A stretch of DNA of 54,753 bases from Pseudomonadota bacterium. Its GTDB lineage: Bacteria; Pseudomonadota; Alphaproteobacteria; Rhodobacterales; Rhodobacteraceae. Each line of letters opens with the position of its first letter. Positions within the stretch are counted from its first letter, which is position 1. The position numbers and the translations under genes were made by a program. Positions 7,895-14,706 of the stretch are shown here, piece by piece. The notes below the pieces were generated by a model, which searched no databases, was not told where the DNA came from, and was given only the letters and a program-made list of their open reading frames with translations. The stretch spans positions 1-54,753 of the forward strand of contig JAJZVD010000018.1 in the NCBI GenBank assembly GCA_021845805.1, given 5' to 3'.

Positions 7895-8761
7895 ATGCCT
7901 CGCCCCACCGTCTCCTTCGAATTCTTCCCGCCGCAGTCGCTGGAGGCCAGCTTCCGGCTGTGGGAAACGGTGCAGATGCTGGCCCCCCTGCGGCCCGAGT
8001 TCGTCTCGGTCACCTATGGCGCCGGCGGCACCACCCGCAAGCTGACGCATGAGGCGGTGACGACCCTTGGCAAGGCGACCGGCCTGCGGGTTGCCGCCCA
8101 CCTGACCTGCGTCGATGCGACCCGCGCCGAGACGCTGGAGATCGCCGAGGGCTACGCGTCTGCGGGGATCACCGACATCGTGGCGCTGCGCGGCGATGCG
8201 CCGAAGGGCGCCGGGCGGTTCACCCCCCACCCCGAAGGCTTCGCGGATTCGGTCGAGCTGATCGAGGCGCTGGCCGCCACCGGCCGCTTTACCCTGCGGG
8301 TCGGCGCCTATCCCGACCGCCACCCCGAGGCCGCCGACGACGGCGCCGATGTCCGCTGGCTGAAGCGCAAGCTGGACGCCGGCGCCAATGCCGCCATCAC
8401 CCAGTTCTTCTTCGAGCCGGACACCTTCCTGCGCTTCCGCGACGCCTGTGCCGCCGCGGGCATCACCGCCCCCATCATCCCCGGCATCCTGCCGATCGAG
8501 AACTGGGATGGCGTGAAGTCCTTTGCCGCCCGCTGCGGCACGAAGGTGCCGCAGTGGCTGGACGATGCCTTTGCCCATGCCCGGCGCGACGGACGCGAAG
8601 AATTGCTGGCCACCGCACTTTGCGCCGAACTCTGCGATACGCTGATCGGCGAAGGTGTGGAGCAACTCCACTTCTACACCCTGAACCGTCCCCACCTGAC
8701 CCGAGATGTCTGCCACGCGCTGGGCATCGCGCCCGAACTGGCGCTGGAAAAGGTGGCCTGA
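7895..8761 (+). CDS. metF: 5,10-Methylenetetrahydrofolate reductase
   Basis: A 288-residue flavoenzyme reducing methylenetetrahydrofolate to methyltetrahydrofolate, the methyl donor for methionine synthase. Motifs in order: SFEFFPPQ with the catalytic Glu (residue 9), FVSVTYGAGGTT, AHLTCVDATR, DIVALRGDAPKG (folate-binding Asp region), ITQFFFEPDTFLRFRD, IIPGILPI and the C-terminal LHFYTLNRP. Length and fold are normal for the bacterial enzyme. RBS AGGAG lies before the ATG. It is divergent from and probably activated by MetR. A strong terminator follows at 8856. Confidence 0.97.
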   Translation: MPRPTVSFEFFPPQSLEASFRLWETVQMLAPLRPEFVSVTYGAGGTTRKLTHEAVTTLGKATGLRVAAHLTCVDATRAETLEIAEGYASAGITDIVALRGDAPKGAGRFTPHPEGFADSVELIEALAATGRFTLRVGAYPDRHPEAADDGADVRWLKRKLDAGANAAITQFFFEPDTFLRFRDACAAAGITAPIIPGILPIENWDGVKSFAARCGTKVPQWLDDAFAHARRDGREELLATALCAELCDTLIGEGVEQLHFYTLNRPHLTRDVCHALGIAPELALEKVA

Positions 8762-8855
8762 ACCCGCCCGGCCCCGGCACTTCGGGTCACCCGCGCCGCA
8801 ACTCTCCCTGCTCGCGCGCGCCGCCGCCCAAGGCTGCCGCGCGAGGAGACCTTGG

Positions 8856-8892
8856 CCGCGCCTGCCGCAGTCCGGTGGGCGCGGTCTTTTTT
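8856..8892 (+). terminator. Intrinsic terminator downstream of metF
   Basis: CCGCGCC (8856-8862) pairs with GGCGCGG (8878-8884), separated by a 15-nt loop, and is followed within two bases by six T residues (8887-8892). It ends the metF transcript 95 nt after the stop codon. The rest of the 216-bp gap up to 8977 shows nothing else I can name. Confidence 0.75.
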
Positions 8893-8977
8893 CAGGGGCG
8901 GGCCGTCGACGCCACAGCAGCAGGCATCCGCTTTTCCTCGGCCCTGTCCGGCCCTAGGCTAGCCGCCGGAGGTGCCC

Positions 8978-9442
8978 ATGCCAGATCCAGACCGCCCCGA
9001 CCGCGCAACGATCCTGTCGATGTCGGGCCTTGATTATCTGACCGCCATGCTGGCGGGGCGGGTCCCCCCGGCACGCATCGCGGCCACGTTGAACTTCCGG
9101 CTTTACGCCGCAGAGCAGGGCCGCGTTGCCTTTCGCGGCGCACCGCTGGCCGACCACGGCAACCCGTTCGGCGCCACCCACGGCGGCTGGTACGGCGCGA
9201 TCCTCGATTCCGCGCTTGGCTGCGCGGTGATGAGCGTGCTGCCTCGGGGGCAGACCTACACGACGCTGGAATACAAGGTGAACCTGACCCGCGCGCTGCC
9301 ACCCGGCACGCTGGCAGAGGCAACCGCCATCGTGCAGCATGCGGGCCGCAGCACATGCGCGGCCGCCGCCGAACTGCGCGGGGTCGACGACGGGCGGCTT
9401 TATGCCACCGGATCGACCACCTGCCTTGTCATGGCGGGCTGA
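8978..9442 (+). CDS. PaaI family thioesterase
   Basis: A 154-residue hotdog-fold protein with FGATHGGWYGAILDSALG (about residues 64-81; the HGG turn and helix of the family) and the strand YTTLEYKVNLTRAL. Expected to hydrolyse an acyl- or aryl-CoA. An in-frame GTG lies two codons upstream, but GGAGG at 8968-8972 is spaced correctly for the ATG at 8978. It differs clearly from the two thioesterases at 3782-4713. Its 3' end overlaps the convergent DUF2235 gene by 14 nt. Confidence 0.85.
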   Translation: MPDPDRPDRATILSMSGLDYLTAMLAGRVPPARIAATLNFRLYAAEQGRVAFRGAPLADHGNPFGATHGGWYGAILDSALGCAVMSVLPRGQTYTTLEYKVNLTRALPPGTLAEATAIVQHAGRSTCAAAAELRGVDDGRLYATGSTTCLVMAG

Positions 9443-10526
9443 GCGGCAGCGCCCCCGGCCCCGCGGAATGCAGCCACCGGCGGCGGTGTCGCTGGCGCTG
9501 GTGCCATTGCGCGGCAGACGGGTGGATCGCCTCGCTTCGGTCCTGCCCCACGATCCGGCGGCGCCGTGTCAGGAACAGCTTGCCGATGCCGCACCAGGTT
9601 CCCACCATCGGCGCGTCGGGGTCGCAGGGAAACCGCACCCGCCAGCCCTCGGGCAGGGGCAGGCCACAGTGTTCTGCCCGGCCCAGCATCCAGACCAGCG
9701 GGATGTTCGCCAGCGGGCGCGCGGCCGGAACCTCGCCGACCATGCCGCCCACATCGCCATGCGCACCGCGGAACCACACCTGTTCCACCCGGCCCGCGAA
9801 ATCGTCGGGGCACTCCCACAGCACGGGCGCAAAGGCCACCCGCGTTTCGTCCAGCGCAAGCGCATGGAAGCCGCGCCGGATCACCGACCCCAGCGCGTGG
9901 TTATGGAACCGGTGCTGCGGCGCGCTCCATCGGCGGATCAGCGGATAGGGCAGCCCCAGCGCCTTCACCGTATCCCAGACGCCCACCATCTCCACCTCGA
10001 CCCGCGGGTGGCACCAGAGGCGCGAGAAGGCCGCCGCGGCGGCGCTGTCGGGCGTCAGTTGGTAATGCCGGTAGGCCATCACCACGTTGCGCACCGTCGC
10101 AGCATCCGCCCGCAGCAGGCCGATCCTGTCGATCACCCCGGCAAGCGAGCGCACCGCATAGGCCCCGCGCGAATAGCCCAGCAGGAAGATCCGGTCTCCC
10201 GGCCGGTAGCGCGAGGCCAGGAACCCGTAGGCCCGCCGGATCTGGCGGTTGATGCCCCTGCCCTGCAGCACATCCGGCGCGCACCGCCACGCGGTCCACT
10301 GGATGCCCGCCTCGTAATAGACCGACAGCCGGGCCGAGGGCGTCAGTTCGCGCAAAAGCTTGTAGGCCAGCCCGGCATTGGTCTCCTGCCCCGGCACGAG
10401 GGTCGACATGGTTCCATCCAGGATCACCACATGATCCACCGCCCCGCGATGCGGCACGGTCTCGGGGCTGTGCGCCTCGATCCGGGGCGCCCGTGCCCAG
10501 TCCATGATGCGGTTCAGAAGCGGCAT
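9429..10526 (-). CDS. DUF2235 / Tle1-like alpha-beta hydrolase (putative phospholipase)
   Basis: A 365-residue protein. It begins the domain with VVILDGTMSTL (residues 33-43), the aspartate-rich first strand typical of DUF2235. The nucleophile elbow GYSRGAYAVR (117-126) follows, with Ser119 in GxSxG. Asp185 (VGVWDTVKALG) and His256 (FRGAHGDVGG) complete a probable Ser-Asp-His triad. This is the catalytic domain of the type VI secretion lipase family Tle1, but stand-alone cytoplasmic members are also common. There is no signal peptide, PAAR, Rhs or VgrG part, and no T6SS gene nearby. The C-terminal 40 residues are Arg/His-rich and less conserved in appearance. Confidence 0.82.
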   Translation of the reverse strand: MPLLNRIMDWARAPRIEAHSPETVPHRGAVDHVVILDGTMSTLVPGQETNAGLAYKLLRELTPSARLSVYYEAGIQWTAWRCAPDVLQGRGINRQIRRAYGFLASRYRPGDRIFLLGYSRGAYAVRSLAGVIDRIGLLRADAATVRNVVMAYRHYQLTPDSAAAAAFSRLWCHPRVEVEMVGVWDTVKALGLPYPLIRRWSAPQHRFHNHALGSVIRRGFHALALDETRVAFAPVLWECPDDFAGRVEQVWFRGAHGDVGGMVGEVPAARPLANIPLVWMLGRAEHCGLPLPEGWRVRFPCDPDAPMVGTWCGIGKLFLTRRRRIVGQDRSEAIHPSAAQWHQRQRHRRRWLHSAGPGALPLSPP

Positions 10527-10765
10527 GGCTCCTCCGCGCCCATCGGGTGACGCCGGGGGCTTTACAGGCCCCTGTCGCCACCATCGCTCGCCACCCCGGC
10601 CGAAATGCGCCGGTCAACTGTCAGTCTACCTGCGTCCCTCGTCATCACATGGACAAGATTCGCGCATTTCCGAGGTTTTCCGGCCGGATTGTCTTTCACG
10701 ATCGAGCGACGGGGTGGGGAGGCGCGGTGGCTCGAGGAACTACGTCCCGACCCGCGAAAGCGGAA

Positions 10766-10791
10766 CAGCCCGCCGGTTCCCCGGCGGGCTG
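10766..10791 (-). terminator. Intrinsic terminator of the ornithine decarboxylase gene
   Basis: CAGCCCGCCGG (10766-10776) and CCGGCGGGCTG (10781-10791) form a perfect 11-bp stem with a 4-nt loop, 27 nt beyond the odc stop codon on the minus strand. The following minus-strand sequence is only moderately T-rich (TTCCGCTTTCG). The remaining gap to the DUF2235 start (10527-10765) shows no gene. Confidence 0.7.
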
Positions 10792-10817
10792 CCTGTGCGG
10801 CCGGTGGGCGGCCCGGC

Positions 10818-11963
10818 TCAGCCGTGCAGCGCCAGCACGGTGGCGATGCCAAGATCGCCGAAGCCGTTGAACCGGGTGTTGGTGGCCACCGAATAGGCGC
10901 CCAGGCCACGGAACAGGACATAGTCGCCCTCTTCCATGTCCGCAGGCAGGCTCAGCTCGCCCGGCAGCCGGTCGACCGAATCGCAGGTCGGGCCGAAGAC
11001 TATGCGGCTCACGCCATCGCCGGTGCGCAGCGTGCCGTCGGCGCCACGCACCTCCAGCCGGTCGATCACGCCGATCATCGGCAGTTCGGTCAGCGCGCCA
11101 TAGACGCCGTCGTTCAGGAAGACATGCGCGCCGTCGCGCACCGCCTTCACCCGCGCAGCCAGCACGAAGGCTTCGGCCACCAGCCCGCGGCCGGGCTCGC
11201 ACACCAGGGCCGGGCGGGCATCGCCGAAGGCTTCGGTGGTGGCGCGGTCGATCAGGGCGAAGGTCGCCTCGATCCGCGGCATCACGTCAGACAGGCGATG
11301 GCTGGGGAAGCCGCCGCCCACGTTCAGCCGGGCGATCTGCACACCCGCCGCGCGGGCGATGTCGGCCGCGGCGTGGATATAGGCCTCCCAGGCGGCCGGG
11401 TCGGTGCATTGGGTGCCCGGGTGGAACGTCAGAGAGGGGATGAAACCCAGCCGCGCGACCTCGCGCAGCAGCTCGCCGGCAAGCTCGACCGTGGCGCCGA
11501 ACTTGGCGCCGAAGTTGTAGGCCGCGCCCTGCACCGGCAGCTTGAAGCGCACCGAGATCTCGCAGCCTTCGGCGGGCACAAGCTCGGCGAGCTTCTTCAG
11601 CTCGGAATGGCTGTCGACGGAATAGGAGGTGACGCCCATCTCGACGGCCACGGCAATTTCACTGCGCGCGCGCACCGGGTTGTTGTAATGCAGCGCCGCC
11701 TCGGGCACGAGGCGCCGGATCATGCGGATCTCGTCGGGCGAGGCCACGTCGAAGCCGCGAACCCCGGCCGCGGCCAGGTTCTCGATGACGATCTCGTTCG
11801 GGTTCGACTTCACCGCATAGGTGACAAGCCCCGGGAAGCCGTCGATGAAGCGCCGGGCGGTCGCCTGAAGGACCGCGGGCGAAAAGAACATGACCGGGCT
11901 ATCCGGTTCGTTTTTAACAAGAAACTCGGACGGCGTCGTCCAGATCGTTTTCGAGAGCCCCAT
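10818..11963 (-). CDS. Ornithine decarboxylase, group IV (fold-III, eukaryote-like)
   Basis: A 381-residue PLP enzyme converting ornithine to putrescine. The alanine-racemase-like barrel carries the PLP lysine at about residue 52 (YAVKSNPNE), the histidine motif FHPGTQC (180-186), GGGFP, and EPGRG (256-260). The C-terminal beta domain holds GPTCDSVD (324-331), with the catalytic cysteine and the aspartate typical of ornithine rather than diaminopimelate decarboxylase. The length is right for alphaproteobacterial short ODC. The frame is open upstream, but the ATG at 11963 begins the conserved MGLSKTIW. It is divergent from an Lrp/AsnC gene and preceded by a 219-bp leader region with repeats. 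It supplies putrescine for polyamine synthesis; a polyamine-type importer lies at 39-44 kb. Confidence 0.92.
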   Translation of the reverse strand: MGLSKTIWTTPSEFLVKNEPDSPVMFFSPAVLQATARRFIDGFPGLVTYAVKSNPNEIVIENLAAAGVRGFDVASPDEIRMIRRLVPEAALHYNNPVRARSEIAVAVEMGVTSYSVDSHSELKKLAELVPAEGCEISVRFKLPVQGAAYNFGAKFGATVELAGELLREVARLGFIPSLTFHPGTQCTDPAAWEAYIHAAADIARAAGVQIARLNVGGGFPSHRLSDVMPRIEATFALIDRATTEAFGDARPALVCEPGRGLVAEAFVLAARVKAVRDGAHVFLNDGVYGALTELPMIGVIDRLEVRGADGTLRTGDGVSRIVFGPTCDSVDRLPGELSLPADMEEGDYVLFRGLGAYSVATNTRFNGFGDLGIATVLALHG

Positions 11964-12182
11964 CGGCCTGCCCTTTCTTTTCCTGCCAACAGAGCGCAGA
12001 AGTCCACCGCCTGGCAAAACCAGTTCGGAGAACATGCGCGGTCCACCAAACCAGGCCAGGTGCGTATGAGCCGCCCTTTTCCTGAAAACGAAGTGTCCTG
12101 CATATGCGTGACAACTTCACCGATGAAAAGAGTTGATTTGTGCGAAATCCCCGGCATTTTGACGAAAGGAGGCGGCACATTG
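11964..12182 (-). promoter_or_regulatory. Candidate structured 5' leader of odc (speF-type element?)
   Basis: The 219 bp between odc and the Lrp gene, read on the minus strand, contain CCTGGC (12060-12055) that can pair with GCCAGG (12015-12010). Two heptamers recur as direct repeats: CTGGTTT at 12054-12048 and 12023-12017, and GGTGGAC at 12047-12041 and 12008-12002. Alphaproteobacterial odc genes are known to carry the speF RNA motif in their 5' UTR; position and gene match. I cannot run the covariance model, so identity is inferred. Confidence 0.45.
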
Positions 12183-12614
12183 ATGGATGACCTGGACGAG
12201 AAACTTCTGGCGGCCCTCGCGGCAGATTCGAGCACGACCACATCGCGCCTTGCACGGCGCTTCAAGGTGGCCAGATCGACCGTCCAGGCCCGGATCGAGC
12301 GGATGGAACGGTCGGGAATCATCGCCGGCTACACGGTGCGGCTTGGCAATGTGGTGCTGGCCCGGCGAATCCGCGCGACGGTCCTTTTGCAGATCGAGCC
12401 CCGCGCGGCGCCCACCATCCTTCAGCGGCTGAAGGCAATGCCCGAGGTCGAGCTTGCCCATACCACCACTGGCCGGTTCGACCTGATCCTGCAGGTCGCC
12501 GCCGAAACCACGCAGGAACTGGACGGGGTGCTGGACCAGGTGGGGGCGATCCCCGGCATCCGGACCTCGGAAAGCCTGATCCAGTTGTCGACGCGGATCG
12601 ACCGGGCGGTGTAG
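12183..12614 (+). CDS. Lrp/AsnC family transcriptional regulator
   Basis: A 143-residue regulator with an N-terminal HTH (MDDLDEKLLAALAADSSTTTSRLARRF, residues 1-60) and a C-terminal RAM/effector domain (VLLQIEPRAAPTILQRL, then VELAHTTTGRFDLILQV, residues 65-140). It has the usual size. AAGGAGG at 12166-12172 lies 10 nt before the ATG; an in-frame TTG at 12180 would have better spacing (7 nt) and would add only one residue. It is divergent from ornithine decarboxylase and so a good candidate to control that gene in response to an amino acid. That link is inference. Confidence 0.88.
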   Translation: MDDLDEKLLAALAADSSTTTSRLARRFKVARSTVQARIERMERSGIIAGYTVRLGNVVLARRIRATVLLQIEPRAAPTILQRLKAMPEVELAHTTTGRFDLILQVAAETTQELDGVLDQVGAIPGIRTSESLIQLSTRIDRAV

Positions 12615-12621
12615 GCCCGCC

Positions 12622-13281
12622 CTACCCCGCGCGCAGGTGGAAGCAGTCAACAAACGCCTGCCCCCGCGCCAGGTCGCCCTCGGCCTCCACCAACGCCCCC
12701 GCGGTTTCGGCCAGCGGGCGCGGGCCATAGACCACCGCCGCCATCGCATTGGCCGCCCCTGCCAGCCGAAGGTCGCCTGCCCAGCTGTCGGCGCGCACCA
12801 CGCGGTAGCCGCCCTCCTGCATCCGCACCGTGAACAGATCGGCCCCCAGCCGGAACCCCACCGTCAGCGCCAGGTCGGGCGCTGGTCGCACCACCGCCTT
12901 CATGGAAAGCATCAGCGCCACGGGGCTGATGAACTGTCGCGGGTCATGCCCCGGCATCGCGGCGCCCCACCGGCAAAGCGCGGCGAGCACCGGCCACAGC
13001 GCCTCGCCCGCCGGGGTCAGGGTGTACACCGCCACCTCGGCCGGGGGCGGCAGCACCGCGCGGGCCACGACGCCCGCCGCCTCCAGCTCCTGCAATCGCC
13101 GGCTCAGGATGTTCGCGCTCAGCCCCGGCAGCCCGGCCCGCAGCGCCTGGAACCGCCGCGGGCCCAGCATCAGTTCGCGCACCACAAGCAGCGCCCAGCG
13201 CTCGCCCACCACGTCCAGCGCATGGGCGGCGATGCAGCCTTCCTGATAGCTGCGACGGGGGGTGTCATCTACGGTAGTCAT
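12622..13281 (-). CDS. HxlR family regulator with C-terminal sterol-carrier-like domain
   Basis: A 219-residue protein. Residues 10-100 form an HxlR-type winged HTH: CIAAHALDVVGERWALLVVRELMLGPRRF, LSANILSRRLQELEAAGVV. The remaining 115 residues (SPVALMLSMKAVVRPAPDLALTVGFRLG onward) resemble the SCP2-like extension found in long HxlR proteins. The family responds to reactive aldehydes or redox-active compounds. It is divergent from a two-gene VOC (glyoxalase-fold) operon, with inverted repeats in the 76-bp gap, so local control is likely. Confidence 0.85.
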   Translation of the reverse strand: MTTVDDTPRRSYQEGCIAAHALDVVGERWALLVVRELMLGPRRFQALRAGLPGLSANILSRRLQELEAAGVVARAVLPPPAEVAVYTLTPAGEALWPVLAALCRWGAAMPGHDPRQFISPVALMLSMKAVVRPAPDLALTVGFRLGADLFTVRMQEGGYRVVRADSWAGDLRLAGAANAMAAVVYGPRPLAETAGALVEAEGDLARGQAFVDCFHLRAG

Positions 13282-13286
13282 TAATC

Positions 13287-13313
13287 ACAACATATAAGTT
13301 GTTTTTTGCAACT
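13287..13313. promoter_or_regulatory. Overlapping inverted repeats, candidate HxlR operator
   Basis: ACAAC-N6-GTTGT (13287-13302) overlaps AGTTG-N7-CAACT (13297-13313) in the AT-rich gap between the HxlR gene and the VOC operon. The shared central GTTG can pair with either side. The A/T content here is far above the surroundings, which fits promoter DNA for both directions. Confidence 0.5.
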
Positions 13314-13357
13314 GACAACGGCACCGTGGTCGCATCCGACTCGGACAGGAGGCAGAC

Positions 13358-14116
13358 ATGACCGCATCGGACCACGGCACCCCCTGCTGGTATGAACTGA
13401 TGACCCCGGCGCTGGACGGCGCGCAGGCGTTCTACGCGGGGCTGCTCGGCTGGCAGATCGCCGGGGCCGGGATGCCAGATTTCGATTACCGGCTGGCATC
13501 CGCCGCGGGCAGCATGGTTGCGGGCATGTTCGCGCTGGAAGGAACGGGCATCCCGCCGCACTGGCTGATCTATTTCACGGTCGACGACGCCGATGCCACT
13601 GCTGCGGCCGCGACCGCCGCCGGGGGCGGCGTCTACAAGGCCCCGGCCGACATTCCCGGCACCGGCCGCTTTGCCGTGCTGGCCGATCCGCAGGGCGCGC
13701 CCTTCGGCATCCTCCAGCCGCTGCCCGGCGGCCAGGGCGGCGCCTTCGACCAGATGAAGCCCGGCCATGGCAACTGGAACGAGCTGCGCAGCCCCGACCC
13801 GGCCGCGGCGCTGGCCTTCTATGGCAAGCTCTTCGGCTGGACCGAAAGCCGGCGGATGGATATGGGGCCGATGGGTTTCTATCACCTGCTGAACCACCGC
13901 GGTATCGACATCGGGGGGGTCTTCGCCCCCGGCCCTGAGGTTCCGGCGCATTGGCTGCCCTATTTCGGCACCCCCTCGGCCACCGCCGCCATGGCGCAGA
14001 TCGCGGCCAGCGGCGGCACCGTCACCCGCGGCCCGGATGAGGTGCCCGGCGGCGCCTTCACCGTGCAGGCGACCGACCCGCAGGGCGTGGCCTTCGCGCT
14101 GGTCGGCGGGAAATAG
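13358..14116 (+). CDS. VOC family protein, two glyoxalase-like domains
   Basis: A 252-residue protein made of two vicinal-oxygen-chelate modules. The first (residues 1-125) opens GTPCWYELMTPALDGAQAFYAGLLGW; the second (128-250) opens HGNWNELRSPDPAAALAFYGKLFGW. Each ends with a DPQG-A-F(G/A) strand. This double-VOC form resembles hydroxylase/glyoxalase-like detoxification proteins. The substrate is unknown. RBS AGGAGG precedes the ATG. It is divergent from the HxlR regulator and heads a two-gene operon. Confidence 0.87.
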   Translation: MTASDHGTPCWYELMTPALDGAQAFYAGLLGWQIAGAGMPDFDYRLASAAGSMVAGMFALEGTGIPPHWLIYFTVDDADATAAAATAAGGGVYKAPADIPGTGRFAVLADPQGAPFGILQPLPGGQGGAFDQMKPGHGNWNELRSPDPAAALAFYGKLFGWTESRRMDMGPMGFYHLLNHRGIDIGGVFAPGPEVPAHWLPYFGTPSATAAMAQIAASGGTVTRGPDEVPGGAFTVQATDPQGVAFALVGGK

Positions 14117-14120
14117 CGCC

Positions 14121-14615
14121 GTGGCCGCACTGACCCGCCCCCGCATGGTCACCTGCCTCTGGTTCGACGGCACCGCCCGCGCCGCGGCCGAATTCTATGC
14201 CGCGACCTTCCCAGACAGCGCGGTGGGCCGCGTGATGGCCGCCCCTGCCGACACCCCCTCGGGCCCAGCGGGAACCGAACTGACGGTGGAATTCACCCTG
14301 ATGGGCCAGCCCTTCCTGGGGCTGAACGGCGGGCCGCAGGTCCCGTTTACCGAGGCCGTCTCGTTCCAGGTGCTGACCGACAGCCAGGCGGAAACCGACC
14401 GGCTCTGGGCTGCGATCACCGGCAACGGCGGGCAGGAAAGCGCCTGCGGCTGGTGCAAGGACCGCTTCGGCCTGAACTGGCAGATCACCCCCCACGCGCT
14501 GATCGCCGCGATCTCCGATCCCGACCCCGCCGCCGCCCGCCGGGCGATGCAGGCGATGATGACCATGCGCAGGATCGACATCGCCGCCATCGAGGCCGCG
14601 CGGGCGGGCGGCTGA
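14121..14615 (+). CDS. VOC family protein, PhnB-like
   Basis: About 164 residues. The characteristic PhnB-type start [27 protein letters not shown] is followed by [35 protein letters not shown] and [16 protein letters not shown], which is the standard order for this subgroup (often mis-named 3-demethylubiquinone methyltransferase). It lies 4 nt after the preceding VOC gene. Start is uncertain: I give the GTG at 14121; the ATG at 14145 begins eight residues later, immediately before the conserved VTCLWFDG. Neither has a clear ribosome-binding site, which fits coupled translation. Confidence 0.85.
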   Translation: MAALTRPRMVTCLWFDGTARAAAEFYAATFPDSAVGRVMAAPADTPSGPAGTELTVEFTLMGQPFLGLNGGPQVPFTEAVSFQVLTDSQAETDRLWAAITGNGGQESACGWCKDRFGLNWQITPHALIAAISDPDPAAARRAMQAMMTMRRIDIAAIEAARAGG

Positions 14616-14706
14616 GCCCCGGCGCCGCTGGCCCGCGCCCATCCGCGCACCGCCCCTTGGCCTTTTCGCCTTCGGAAGCTATCAGGACCCGACAGATTGG
14701 GGATCG

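Noticed and set aside
9429-10526. Type VI secretion effector-immunity locus
   Set aside because: No immunity, VgrG, PAAR or T6SS structural gene is near; only the lipase domain is shared.
11810-12103. Possible leader peptide gene in front of odc (ATG at 12103)
   Set aside because: It runs out of frame deep into odc, shows no resemblance that I can see to the SpeFL ornithine-sensing peptide, and has no clear ribosome-binding site.
10605-12182. Upstream extension of the Lrp gene frame across the odc gene
   Set aside because: The Lrp family start is at 12183 with a ribosome-binding site; the upstream 526 codons are antisense to odc.
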